From NCBI GenBank assembly GCA_021401465.1, contig JADDMT010000026.1, forward strand, positions 1-64,000: DNA of 64,000 nt. Reading direction: 5' to 3'. Below the pieces are notes generated by a model, which was given only the letters and a program-made list of their open reading frames with translations, did not search any database and was not told the origin of the DNA. Within the stretch, counting starts at the first letter, position 1, and the number at the start of each line of letters is the position of its first letter. Origin of the DNA: Teratosphaeria epicoccoides. Lineage: Eukaryota; Ascomycota; Dothideomycetes; Mycosphaerellales; Teratosphaeriaceae. The translations under genes were made by a program, and so were the position numbers. Below, one piece after another: positions 42,149 through 53,847 of this stretch.

Positions 42149-44391
42149 ATGAAGCCGTCAATAGCATCGTTATTATGTGTGCTACTCGGCTTCCTACATT
42201 CCACATCTGCAGAGCGCATGCTCTACTCCGACTCCCTCACATCATGCCAGGAGAACTCCAGCTTCTCCGCCACACAGTTCGACGTCGTGCTCACGCCCGC
42301 GAACGACAGCCTGTCATTCAGTATCAACGGTGTCAGCACTATCAGCGGCAACATCACCATCGACCTCCTCGTCTACGCCTACGGCCTGCAGGTGTACCAG
42401 ACGACCATCGACCCGTGCACCTCCGACTTCTCCGGTCTGTGTCCCATGAGCGAGGGCACCATCCAGCTGCCTACGTCCAACGTGCCCATTCCCTCCGATT
42501 CGCTGTCGCAGGTGCCCGGTATTGCCTACACCGTGCCGGATCTGGACGCGAAGGTGACGCTGTACTTCAACACCACCAGCAACGGCGCCGCAGTCGCGTG
42601 TGTGGAGACGGAATTGTCCAACGGCAAGACGGTCAATCAAAAGGGCGTCGCGTGGGCGGTGGCAGTGATATCGGGTCTGGCCCTGGTGGCATCGGCGATA
42701 ACCTCAGGCTTGGGACACTCCAACACTGCTGCCCACGTCGCAGCCAACGCCTTGGCGCTGTTCAGCTATTTCCAGGCCCAGGCCTTCATCGGCATGACCG
42801 CGGTCGATCTGCCACCAATCGTGTCGGCCTGGACGCAGAACTTCCAATGGAGCATGGGTGTCATTCGCGTGGGATTCCTGCAGACCATCGCGACGTGGTA
42901 TCAGCGCTCGACCGGTGGCACGCCCAGTACGATACTGTCGAACTTGGGCACGACGTCGGTCGAGGTGTTGAAGCGAAGTCTGCAATCCGCGCCGCACCTC
43001 GTGAAGCGCGTGGCATATGAGATGCACGAGCATGTCTTGCGCATCCGTGACACCTCCTCGTCCACAAGCGTCACCGTCGTTCGCGGCATTCAAAGAGTCG
43101 GCTTCAATGCTGGCATCGAGCCGACGAATATCTTCATGACGGGCTACATCTTCTTCATGATCTTCGTCGTCGCAGTGATCATCGGTGTGGTCCTTTTCAA
43201 GCTGTGCTGCGAGCTGCTGGTCAAGGCTGGGCACTTGAAGGGTGACAAGTTTTTGGACTTCCGCAATGGCTGGACTACCGTCCTGAAGGGTATCTTGTTC
43301 CGCGTCGTGCTCATTGGCTTTACTCAAATGGTCGTCCTCTGCTTCTGGGAGTTTACGCGCAACGATTCTGGTGCGGAGATGGTTCTTGCCGTCTTCACCA
43401 TCTTCACGATGCTTGCCATTCTAGGCTGGGCTTCCAGCAAGGTCATCAGGCTGGCGCGTCGCAGCATCGCCATGCACAAGAATCCGGCCTACATCCTCTA
43501 CTCGGATCCGGCGGCTCTCAACAAATGGGGCTTCCTCTACGTCCAGTTCAAGGCCACGGCATACTACTTCATCGTGCCGACTCTGATCTACATCCTGATC
43601 AAGGGTCTGTTTGTGGCGCTTGGCCAAGGCAACGGCGATGTGCAGGCCATTGCGCTTGTCATCATCGAAGCAGGCTTTCTGATCCTGGTCTGCGTGATGA
43701 GGCCCTACATGGACAAGAAGACCAACGCCTTCAACATTTCCATTTGCGTCATCAACTTCCTCAGCGCGATCTTCCTGCTGGTATTCACCGGCATCTTTGA
43801 CCAACCAGTAAGTTCCAACACCCTCCAGAAGACTGCCGGCATGTTTGTTAATAGTGTGCACAGGGGATCGTCACTGGTGTGATGGGTGTCATATTCTTCG
43901 TTTACAACGCTGCCTTTTCGCTGATCTTGATCATCATCGTCCTGGTCGCCTCGATCATCGCCGTGACCGCGAAGAATCCAGACACACGCTATCAGCCAAT
44001 GCGCGACGATCGCGGCAGCTTCATCAAATCTCAATCTCAGCTCACCACCGAGCTTGATGCGCTGGGCGCCACAGCACGCGGCGAGTCAAAGCACGGCTGG
44101 AACAAGTCCGGAGCTCGGATTGAGGATGACGAGGACGACTGGTCTGGTGGATCGACTCCTACACCCCAGAGCCAGCCACATAAGTCCGGGTATGTGGACA
44201 CACAATCGTACCCGATGATGGACACGTCGAGCGGTAGGCATATGCCCCCAGGCTACGCAAGCCGGCAAGATACGCAAAGTCCGTACACCGACAGCCGGAA
44301 CGCCAGTGTGACGAGCGGACTGGGACAGCAGCCTTCTCGACAGCAAAATGCGAGTCCCAGTCCCTGGCAGCGAGGCGCCGGATACGATTGA
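42149..44391 (+). CDS. FLC/TRP-like membrane protein (flavin carrier/Pkd2 family)
   Basis: Exons 42149-43807 and 43864-44391 give 728 aa. Fungal FLC/Pkd2 proteins are TRP-like channels or transporters of ER and plasma membrane, linked to FAD transport, calcium and cell-wall integrity. A signal peptide (MKPSIASLLCVLLGFLHSTSA) precedes an ML-like lumenal domain with the start ERMLYSDSLTSCQEN and paired cysteines (PCTSDFSGLCP). About nine hydrophobic segments follow, from VAWAVAVISGLALVASAI onward, including the TRP-like core (VMRPYMDKKTNAFN). The C-terminal cytosolic tail is polar and ends WQRGAGYD. The intron (GTAAGT...CACAG) lies in the last membrane region, joining IFDQP to GIVTGVMGVIFFVYNA. 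Start context is GCCGCCATG. The transported substrate cannot be told from the sequence. Confidence 0.93.
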
Positions 44392-45524
44392 CGAATCACA
44401 CCCCCATGAAGATGGCGTGCCATCACGTCTGACGAACGGAGGGCAGGACGACGGCGTGAGGAGTGGAATCGGAAAGGAGGCCACTGAGCGCCGGGTTTCT
44501 TTCGAGGCAGTGCTTCAGCGGACAGAGTCCCACGACGACGTCAACCAGGTCGTCGATTTGTACTTTCGACGGCCGATCTCCACGCACGCCAGCGACTTGT
44601 CTCCCGCAGCTGCCGCCCATGGCTCTTCTGGCCTCGGCGCGAGCGAGAAAATGAATCTAATGTGAATCTTGTACATAATCAATCGCATGGCATTGGTCTT
44701 CCAACTCAAGAATTGACCCGCCCGGCCGGCCGGGGTTCACTGGTCTGAATCTTTTCGTTAGCCTTTCTGCACTGCACCTCTTGGGCTCAGCTTCCTAAAA
44801 AAGAGCTGCTCCCTGCTCACCCTGGCGTTTTCTCACGCTCCCGATCGACGGCATGGCATGGGTGGGCAGGCTGCGGGCCTCGCTTTGGAAAGAAAGGTGG
44901 GACAACAGGGTTTTGCAGTGAGAGGAGTTTGGTATCGAGACGAGGGGGGGGGGGGGGGGGGGCAATACGCGGTATAGTGGGCGAGGTTACCAGGTTTTGT
45001 TCTTTGTTTTTTTTTCTCTCACTTCTTCTGGCCTTACCTTGCCTCCTAGCCTTGCCTAGGTAGGTAGGCAGGGTCAGGGTACTGGAAACAGGTTGAGATT
45101 TTCCCTGAAACGGCACACTTTTCTCGCTTTCATTACGCCACTGGAGTGGGTGAGTGAGTGAGTGAGTGGTTCTTTTGAAGGATCGGTGGACGTTCGTTGT
45201 TCAAGTGACTCGGATGAAGCTACCCAAGGTGTCGATTCCATCCATCAATCGCTCGATGGCGGTCGCATGGCTCGTACGTTCCGTGACTGAAATCTCTCGT
45301 GTCAACACTCTCTCCATCCCAACGCATGCCACGCTATATACAATCTGGTGGGTATACCAAAAAAAAACGCGCGTAATTTACACCAACGTTCCTTGAGCCG
45401 GGAAACTAGTCATATACTCATCGACTCATTCAGTCATCTGCCAAAATCTTTACCGAAAGGAGTAGCTCCTCCCCAAAGCCACCAGTCTGCTCCAAACGGC
45501 TTGGTCGCCGGGACCTGAAGGGGA
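44392..45524. other. Intergenic stretch between convergent genes, with poly-G
   Basis: Includes a 19-base G homopolymer at 44944-44962, a TAGG repeat near 45058-45070 and a (GTGA)n run near 45148-45168. An open stretch 44348-44665 overlaps the end of the channel gene in another frame; I could not support it as a gene. Confidence 0.55.
44944..44962. repeat. Poly-G homopolymer (19 G)
   Basis: An uninterrupted run of 19 G follows CGA. It can form a G-quadruplex and is prone to length error in sequencing and replication. Confidence 0.95.
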
Positions 45525-47397
45525 TTATGCATGAAAAGGCCGCGCGGTCCTCCGCGCCTTGCTGCTCGAGCCGCAGAGCCCGCTGCCAGAGAGGCTTGAA
45601 GTCGGGTAGTAGACCCGCGCGGCGCCGTCCGCCATGGGCACGCTGATTGCGCCGCCTGAGCCTGCCGTCAGGGTATCGCAAGACAGGAGTTCTGTCAGAG
45701 CCGTTCCGTCGTCGTAGTTCGTGGTGATAGTCTGGGTGTAAGAGTCGCCGTCTGCGCCTTTGTTGGAAAGGACGGTGAAGACGTCGCCTTTGGCCATGGC
45801 GATGGTGGTCGCGTCTGTGTAGACTGGGTAGTTCTGGTAGGTGTAGTAGGAGCTATCCTGGCTGCCGGCATGCTTGCGGAGAGTGTTCAATGTGGCCACG
45901 AGCTCGTACAGCTCGGCTGTGGTGTCGTAGCCGGAGAACCAGATCGCCTCGCGATTGTACGGGTCGCTGTTGCCGCCTAACGCATTGTAGTGTTGTTCCT
46001 GGCCCTCGTAGATGATCGGGATCCCGTCGGCGAGCATTGTGAATGTGATGATGTTCTGCGCCAAGGCCATGTCGCCCGTCTCGGAGGCGAAGCGTGGCTG
46101 GTCATGATTCTCGCTGAAGGTGCCAAGCAGACTAGTGTCTGAGCAGTCGGACTTGACGGTGTTGATCGCGTCTGCAAGGTTGGACATCGAGCCTGAGGTG
46201 CTGGTGAAGGCCGAGAAGAGCGGAGAGTATCTGAATGCACGATCTGATTAGCGGGATGTCGCATTGACATATGCACCTTGCAATAGCTCATGCAGCTGCA
46301 GTTCATGCAGTTTTGCGCTTGCATCTGTGGAGCCCCAAGTACTTGTTGCGACTTTTGTGACGAAAAACTTACGTTCCGTAATTCAGGACACCAGGAAGGT
46401 ACTGCTGAAAGCTGCAGACGTAGCTGGCGTCGCTCTCGTCAACCTCGCCTACAATGTACACTCCCGCAGCGCTCGAGAAGCCGGACCAGAAGTCTCTGTT
46501 GACCTCCATCATCGAGTCCATGCGAATGCCATCGATCGAGTAGTCCGACACCATTTGAGAGACCCATGTTTGGTAGCCGGACGCAACGTCGGAGTCCTCG
46601 GTGCGTAGGTCAGGGAGGGACACAGTCGTGTCACCCAACCAGCATTGCTCGATGTTCGTCTGACGATGTACGTCAACACAATCCTAGGCAATTGCCAAGC
46701 ATTGACTCGGCTCCACAGTAAGTACGCATGTGGAGAGTCACTTACGTCGTTGCTCGTGTCGCTGTAATCGATCGAGCAATACGGATGGTACTGCGACTCA
46801 TCATTAAACGGATTGTAGGCCGAGTAGTCGACGTCAGATGGACTGCCGATGAACCCATTGTGGTTGACAACCATATCGACCATCAAGTACTGCAGTCTAT
46901 CAGCACTTGCGACGTGCATCCCACGACAAACGCATTGCTTACCATGCCTCTCGAATGCAGCGCCGACGATAGTGATTGAAGCTCAGCTGCCGTACCGAAG
47001 TTGGAGTTGATACTGTACAAATCTGTCTGCCACTATTACAAGATGTCAGTGTTTGTCTGTTCAACGCGCGTCAATGACTGACGTAGCCGTGATAGGAGGT
47101 GCCATCTCCTGAATCACCTTGGACCTGAGCGGTGACGGGCGAGATCCAGATTGCGTCAAACCCCATGCCTTGAATGTAATCAAGGTGGTTCTCGATTCCA
47201 GTAAAGCTGCCCCCGCAGTACGTTCGATCCCCAGTGTTGCAAGTCGCGGTCGTGCTGCCATCTGTGCGGGCGAATCGATCGGTCAATACCTGGTAGATGC
47301 TCCTGCTTCTCCACTCATCCGCGGAGGCGGCGATGGCGGTCTGGCAAAGCGCAAGGCCGAGAACCGCAAAGAGTGCAGTCCTCTGGGGTGGCGACAT
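45525..47397 (-). CDS. Secreted alpha-amylase, GH13 (Taka-amylase type)
   Basis: Exons (minus) 47397-47083, 47032-46943, 46889-46746, 46659-46373 and 46230-45525 give 513 aa. The enzyme cuts internal alpha-1,4 bonds of starch outside the cell. A signal peptide (MSPPQRTALFAVLGLALCQTAIAA) precedes DEWRSRSIYQVLTDRFA and CGGSFTGIENHLDYIQGMGFDAIWISPV. Active-site residues are the nucleophile D231 (DGIRMDS), acid/base E255 (IVGEVDES) and D322 (FSENHDQPRF). VVNHNGF and YEGQEQHY are the usual barrel motifs. All four introns close the frame at conserved places (HGY|WQTDLYS, RGM|YLMVDMVVNH, SND|TNIEQCW, NYG-T-YSPLF). The first uses a GTCAGT donor. No starch-binding module (CBM20) follows. MDSMMEV at the nucleophile and HDQP instead of HDNP differ from the usual Taka-amylase wording. 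Confidence 0.94.
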
Positions 47398-50396
47398 GCT
47401 GCTGTGCTTCACGGTGACCGTGCTCGTGCTCGTGCTCGAGCTCGGGCTCTCGTTACTTTCGATCCTTTCCAGCACAGGCAGACTGTTGTGATTCGTTGCT
47501 GGTCGTCAGTGTCTCAGAGAGGAATGTATGAAAGCAGTGATGATCAAGGAGATGTGATCGCAACCAGCCCTCGTTACGCATATGACGAAGGTAAGAGCGA
47601 GGCAGGTACTAATGGCGCTTTGGTGCAGCTTAGACATCTTTTATTCTTGTGATCGTCTTACCGCGTGCCTCAAGAGCCGCTGGACCAAGTCGTCATCGCG
47701 AGTTATTGGCTTGCCGGTCAAGTGCTTGCCATTAGGTACGTTTGCTCGTGCCTCGGGGCCACTTAAATGTCTGCCGCAGAGCTACAACGGCATGTGAGGG
47801 CATGAGGAAGCAGCATTTGTCTGGATCGGCATCGTAAAGTGGAGATCCATGGATGGGCTGAGCCTGCCCTGGCCGTGCGCGGCAGTAAGCAGCATCTGTA
47901 TATTGGCAAAGAGAGGGGCGACGATTGGCAGCGAAGGCAGTCGCTAGCCTGAGTCTGCCTTCTTGCTTACTTGTTGGCACAATCTCGTGGTTGGAATTGC
48001 AGTGTCGATCGTTGGGCTGACGGTACGCTCGGCAGAAGGCGCAAGACCCAGGCCAGCGGTTATCCGCGCTCTGTGACGCAGTGTCGGTCAGGTTAGGTGG
48101 AAGGAACAAAGACTGCATCTCAAACCTGTGCTTGGATTCTGGAAACATCGAGGCTCTCGGATTTTCCACAAACTTGGACAATAACGCAGGGCACCCCCGC
48201 GAGCCAGAGGTGTTGGCAGTCATGTGATTTCACCCTGGCATGCGCGGCTATACCATCGTTGTTCTTGTATGAGCCGCGAACGGCATTGCAGCGACACTTT
48301 GGGCATCCTTCGCTACCTTGTATGACTGCCGCATGAGGGGTATGATGACGGACGCTCTTGTGCAGGTCCAGAGGCTCTATGAGCCGCGTTCACTGGGACG
48401 CAAGTACGTCAGCGGACGTTCCGTGCACGCTTGCTATGTTCCTCCACGCGTGTGCCGTGGAGTCAAACCAAACCAGTCGCGTCACCGCAGGCTTGGTACC
48501 TCTCGTACCGGTGTGATTGACCTGGAGGTACAGCTTCTATGATGGTGCCAGGCCAGTGGAGACGCTTTCAGCTCTTCAATCTCTCCCGGCGAGGCATCTA
48601 TATTGAATGACAATAAATGCGCCACGCCATGATCGGCGAACCTGGTGATCAGGTGAAGCAATTAATAAAGGGCCAAACAGCAGACAGTTCCGGATCCGAC
48701 TTGGGGCAGCTGTTGTCAGAAGACGGATGCGTGTGACGGCGTGTTGATAGGTGTAGGTACAGGCGATGTCGGTGGTCACCTTACCGTGACACATCCCTGC
48801 TGAAAGGAGATGCTAGTACGCAAGGAGGAGGTCACCGTGGGCAAGGTCACTCGCACTCACAACAACTTCCCTAGCTATGTGCAAGCTCAGCTTCGCATGC
48901 AAGTTCTCACGAGGCTCGCGTGACCGTGAACGTGCAGGTATAGGCTCGTAGATCGGCAGCGCATCCCTACGGACTCGCCAGATGACTAGTAGAACGTCGC
49001 TCTTGTGCAGACAAGCAAGACGCTCCTTCTGCCTGCATGTTGATGAAGATCCTTCTGCGGGGTCCTGTGCGACATGGTCAGGTAGGTGAGGTGGTCGTGG
49101 ACGTCCTGCAAGTCATCAACACATCCTGGCCTTGCCGCTCTGCGTTGCATGAGCAGGCAAAGACGGCCGGGAGACGAGTGCCTGGTACGCCGGACATTCA
49201 CCCAGTGCCATGTCACGGATCGCGGCCATGTGCTGGAGTTGCAGCCTTCGCTTGCTTGCAGAAGAGCGTCGAGACTGTGCCACCACGTCCACGGCCTAAC
49301 CCCAAAGACAAACAATCCCTTTCAAGACCGCGAGAGAAGAGCTCGATCTCCAAGGGTTCGACGCAGCGCGCTCGTTGACGAGAGACATGCTTGCATGCAG
49401 GTAGCCATGAACACTCAGCCCTGCGAGCAGCATGACTTGCAAGCACTCAATAATGCGGCGAGCCACGTCAGCCTCACTGCCGTTCACTTCGTACAGGTAA
49501 CGGATCGCCTTGATGAATTTGCGAAAGCGCATCTCTAGATCGCAGGCGCTTGATCATGGCCCAAGAGCTCAGGTCTGGCAGCGAAAGGAGACGCGGCCCA
49601 CGAGCTACACCCCCTGCAAGGACGGCGCGATCCTGAGGAGGCGGTCAAGACTGTTCGTCCCGGGACAATGAACGCATGCTGTCACAACATAGAATGCGCA
49701 TATACCTTACCCTATCGGCGCAAAGCAGGACCCGGGAGCTACGGCATGACACATGAAGATTCATCAATTGCCCGAATGCTGTGGTGAACAAACATCCCGA
49801 TTGACCATCCGTAAAAAATGCTCAGGAGCCGTGAGTGCGGGGGTGACGGTGCTGTACAGACACGACATTCGCGGTCAGCGTGATCCATATTTCGGATGCT
49901 GTCCTCAATAAACATTCCGAGCATCCGTGAGACCGCTCAGCAGCCGTGAGTGCGGGTGTGACGAAACTGTATAGATAGCTACTTTATTGGCGGTCAGCAC
50001 ACTTGAGAAATCGCATGCTGTGTCATCAACAGCAAGAAGAGTGAGGGCGCATATGGCCACCAGGCTCCCGCACCGTCTGACCCGAAGTGACCTCTGCCTT
50101 CAGAAGTCTTTGCCGGGCTTCGAGCATCCCTTCATATGCGGCTCACTTGCACATCCTCGGCGCTTTGCCTTCTTCGCATTCGTACTCGACGAATGGCACG
50201 ATCTGATGCTCAACCTTGACCGCACGGAATGACCGCATTCCTCCACCAAGCGCTGCAAGTCTATCGTACATACCCGGTGTACACCGCAACCCGAGTCAAT
50301 ACAGGCATCGCACATTGCACAAGGCGCGCGCTCGCCACCCTTCTCACCACATAGACTGTGCAACTTCAGTCTCGTTCACGGGGGTCCCGAGTCCAG
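47398..50396. other. Long intergenic stretch, no supported gene
   Basis: Three kilobases with only short open stretches lacking motifs, signal peptides or splice continuity. It contains the tandem duplication at about 49772-50010, annotated separately. Confidence 0.5.
49772..50010. repeat. Imperfect tandem duplication, unit about 116-121 bases
   Basis: Two adjacent copies share AGCCGTGAGTGCGGG (near 49826 and 49942), AACATYCCGA (near 49791 and 49911) and GCGGTCAGC (near 49871 and 49990). The copies differ by several substitutions and small indels, so the duplication is not recent. Confidence 0.75.
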
Positions 50397-51890
50397 CTAC
50401 TTCTCCTCACTGCGACTTTCCACAAAGCCAGCAGATCTCAGGCCCTCGACCCTCTTCACTTTCTTACCTTCCAAGAAGCTTACTAATCCGGCTATCCCAG
50501 AGATCATGCAGGCCAGTGCGATGAACAGTCCCGTCGCCCAAGGAGGACGGTTGTACATTGTCATGCCCCACATAAATCCACAGAGCACGGCTTGAAACAA
50601 GGTGTTACCCACTTGACAGTAGACGAAGAAGTCGACTTTCCACAGCGCGGTCGGTGGTGCTCGCACCTCTGTCAGCGGATCCTCGGGACGCTTCTTCGCT
50701 GGTATGGGCACGCGTGGATCTTCCGACAGGGTGATGTGTGCATCGCCAGTGCCCTGTTCGAGCGCGGTTGTCGATGCAGCACCATTGCGATGTGCGTTTG
50801 TGTGGGCAAGGGAGCGCTCATACTCAGCTAAGGTCATGGTATCCAGCGTCTGAGAGCCAGGCAGGCGGAACCAGCTGCGGTAGAGACCAGCCAGGACCCG
50901 GAGACCATACATCTTCTTTTCATAGCCTGAACGCCGCAGACTCGTGAGACGGTAGCGCAAGAGGTAGTGCAGGTCCCTAGCTCGCCAGGGTATCAAGCCG
51001 AAGCCTGTGACGCAGAACAGCGCGTTTAAAATCTGACTGTCAATCTCAATCCAGACCCGACGAGGCGAGTGAATATCATTGCAGTTGTAGTATCGAGGGT
51101 ACCTTCCGTCGTTCAGGGCCAAAGCTGCAGCAGGCGATCTCTCGCCTTTCGGATATGACCCAGGTACTGGGGCCCAGCACATTGGTTTTGAGGCATTACA
51201 AAGCAGTAGAAACAGCATACCACCCCATGCTACGACGTTGAGACCGTATATCGTGATGAGGAAGCCGAAGGGTGTAAGGAGCCATTTCCAGAATGCTTTG
51301 AGACCGATCCAGGTTGATGTTTTCCAGGGCACGACGGGTGGAGGGACGTAGCCTGAGGAATAGACTCTGCGAAGGTCCGCGACTTTTTCTATCTGATCGT
51401 CGCCGCTGCGCTCCTGTATGATTGGCTTGGGTTGCTTGTCCGTATCCAAGGCCTCATCGTGTGGACTCTGTTCCTGGGCTTCTACTACGTCGTTCTGCAC
51501 CTCCTCACACGCGTGGCTGGGCTCCTCAGCCAATGCCGGGAACGCTTCCGCTCTCAGTCCTCCCTCCTCGCCTCTGTCCGGTACAGGCGAAGCAGCCGAC
51601 TGTTGCGACGGCCTTCGGCTCTGCCTCTGCTCGTCAATCCGCCATCCTCTCTCGCCGTAGCTACCTCTTCGAATCTCTCCAATGGTCGGAGAACGAGCAG
51701 CCGCGTCAGCAGTCGCAGCAATGAATCCTACCGGAGTGTCCTTGTGCAACAAGTCTGTCGCAACAGACTGTATGGGACTCGCGATCGATCGCACACTTTG
51801 CGCTACGCTGGCGATCGTGCTCGTCCTTCTGCGACCGACAGTTATGGCCGGCTGAGGGTCGTCGACGGGTGAGGGCGGCTGCTCTGCCAT
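50397..51890 (-). CDS. DUF2985 membrane protein
   Basis: A single exon gives 497 aa. The N-terminal 190 residues are disordered and acidic/polar. A conserved segment follows: VPPPVVPWKTSTWIGLKAFWKW, a membrane segment (GFLITIYGLNVVAWGGMLFLLLC) and SPRRVWIEIDSQILNALFCVTGFGLIPWRARDLHYLLRY. Near the C-terminus VDFFVYCQVGNTLFQAVLCGFMWGMTMYNRPPWATGLFIALAC gives further membrane segments, ending with EGKKVKRVEG. This arrangement matches fungal DUF2985 proteins (about three to four membrane spans, function unknown). The ATG at 51890 gives MAEQPPSPVDD. Family assignment rests on the RVWIEIDSQ...IPWRARDLHYLLRY and MYNRPPWATG patterns. Confidence 0.83.
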   Translation of the reverse strand: MAEQPPSPVDDPQPAITVGRRRTSTIASVAQSVRSIASPIQSVATDLLHKDTPVGFIAATADAAARSPTIGEIRRGSYGERGWRIDEQRQSRRPSQQSAASPVPDRGEEGGLRAEAFPALAEEPSHACEEVQNDVVEAQEQSPHDEALDTDKQPKPIIQERSGDDQIEKVADLRRVYSSGYVPPPVVPWKTSTWIGLKAFWKWLLTPFGFLITIYGLNVVAWGGMLFLLLCNASKPMCWAPVPGSYPKGERSPAAALALNDGRYPRYYNCNDIHSPRRVWIEIDSQILNALFCVTGFGLIPWRARDLHYLLRYRLTSLRRSGYEKKMYGLRVLAGLYRSWFRLPGSQTLDTMTLAEYERSLAHTNAHRNGAASTTALEQGTGDAHITLSEDPRVPIPAKKRPEDPLTEVRAPPTALWKVDFFVYCQVGNTLFQAVLCGFMWGMTMYNRPPWATGLFIALACMISGIAGLVSFLEGKKVKRVEGLRSAGFVESRSEEK

Positions 51891-52498
51891 CTCTGGAGAT
51901 TCACCTTCTTCGCTACCAGCAATGCTCTATTCTCTGAAAGATGATAAGGAATGCAGTGACGATTTACGGTATACTTGCGCCTGTGAGAGAGAATCAAGAT
52001 CCTACCTCGTGGTCCAACCTCTGCTTGGCGTTAGACAGCCAAGACGAACCCTGCTGGACGGATGCCCAGGTATTGTATCCGGGCGAGAACGTGGTCTGGG
52101 GACTCCGGGCGTCAAGCAGCAGGCTGTGTCGCTTGGAAGTTGGGATTCGAAGGAGCTACCATGCGCTGATTGGCTAAATTGCTCAACCGTCTCATTGCTT
52201 TCTAGCATCCTGCTCCCTAGTTCGCCAAGGCAGTCTGTGCAGATGAACAAGCGTTTGTAACGTTCTCACCCATCGTCTGGTCCATGCAGCCTTCATCCAG
52301 GACGGTCCGGGTGTCCCTCGCAAACCCAGCTAACCCTTCCCCACCTCGCCTACATCCTGCTCGTTAAACTCCGTCATATTGCGCTGACAGACATCACAAC
52401 TCCCACAGGATAATGTTCATCATGTATTCTTCCACCATGTCCTTTCTTGTCTTCATTTGCTGTCACCCACATCGCCCACCATAGTCCTCTCAACCACA
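51891..52498. other. Intergenic stretch between divergent genes
   Basis: Probable bidirectional promoter region. Short open stretches have no motif. Confidence 0.45.
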
Positions 52499-53783
52499 AT
52501 GGCAACCATCAACCCATCCACCCTCCCCACCGAACCTGTCGACCCGTCCCAAGCCCAAGGCGCCCAAATACCACTCCAATCCTTCACAGTCCCCGAGTTT
52601 CCACCCGAAGCTCGAGGGCTCAAAGCCCTGACCCTATCCAGCGATATCAAAGTCGACGAATACCAGACCATCCTCTTAGAACCATACAACATCCCACCTT
52701 TGCCGACCAGCATTGAAAGCCTGACCCTCGAGCTCTTCAGCTTGGGATACCCACCTGGTTTCCTCACAGCCCTGGCAGAGCGTCTTCCGAATCTGAAAAG
52801 CGTGGTACTCTACAGCCAGCTCTTCGCAGGTATCACAGATGAGAGCCAGAAAGACGCTATCCAATTCTTCAAAGTGCTTCGCAATCTGCGCGCTCTACAC
52901 CTCCTCGATGTCTTCGCCAAACCCGGCTTCTTCACCGGCGCAGCGCCATGGCTGAAATACAACACTTCAGACGAGCCGGGAGAAGCTCGAAGAGGTCTAA
53001 TGTTCTTGGAAGTGAACTACACATTCCGACACGAAGATGAAGAGTTCATGGGCAAGATTCAGGCGACAGAGCTGCCGGCGATGATCGGACCGGGATTGAT
53101 AAGTTGCTCCTTCAATGTCAGTGAGCCGGAGACGGCGGGGGATGATGAGCAGGATCCAAGTACGATACAGGAGGCTGGTGACAAGGAGGGCGTGATGGCA
53201 TTCAATAAGACATTATCGGTGGAACTGCTTGACGTGTTGACGGGTGAAGAGACATACCCGCGAGGATTAAGAGCGTTGAATTCGACCTTGTACACGCTTT
53301 CGCCAAGTCAATTGAGCAAGATTTTAGCCGCGCAGAAGAATGTCATGGTGTTGAGTGTTACCGTCGAGCTGGAGCCGGGCGAAGAGAGTAAGAAGGAGCT
53401 GTTGCAGGCGTTTGAACACTGCAAGAGCATTGAGCAAGTGGAGGTCGTTGCCAATCCCTCGTTACAGTTCTTCATGGAGGTATGTACATGCAGCCACACT
53501 CAGCTCCCAGTATTCGGTCTCTACAATAAAGATGTCCCTTACTCTGGTGATATGGATTCTGACGATATATGCACAGGTTCAGAACACTCGCTCTACAACA
53601 CTCGCAAAAACCTTTCCGACCGTCGATGACATGGATGCACTCTCGAATGAATGCAGCAAGCTTTCGTCCTTCAAAGCCAATGTCCTGCGGACCACGCGGT
53701 TCGGTACCGTCGAATGGGAGAAGAGGTACGGCAGATGGTCCGGCGGCGTGGCGAAGGGCAACGGTGTAGAGGTAGCTCCATAA
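52499..53783 (+). CDS. Uncharacterised protein, leucine-rich-like
   Basis: Exons 52499-53479 and 53577-53783 give 395 aa. The start is the ATG at 52499 (MATINPSTLPTEPVDPS); the frame is open a little further upstream (52457), but that part looks like leader. Hydrophobic beta/alpha-like spacing (SIESLTLELFSLG, LPNLKSVVLYSQL, LRNLRALHLLDVF) resembles the leucine-rich part of fungal F-box proteins, though no F-box is present. The intron (GTATGT...CACAG, 97 bases) joins FFME to VQNTRSTTLAKTF. The end is GVAKGNGVEVAP. I do not recognise the family. It is convergent with the F-box-like pseudogene, 64 bases away. Confidence 0.7.
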
Positions 53784-53847
53784 TAACCCGTCTTCAGTCT
53801 TGCCTCCCGCGTCTATCTCACGCTCCTCCAGTGGCTTCGCTCAGCCC

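Noticed and set aside
41905..43020. Plus-strand 371-codon open frame overlapping the channel gene
   Set aside because: Out-of-frame shadow of the FLC/TRP-like gene; His/Arg-rich and without conserved segments.
47119..47652. Plus-strand 177-codon frame
   Set aside because: Antisense shadow of amylase exon 1 extended into the promoter.
49357..49372. Possible tRNA T-arm (GGGTTCGAC)
   Set aside because: No matching acceptor stem, D-arm or anticodon arm could be built around it.
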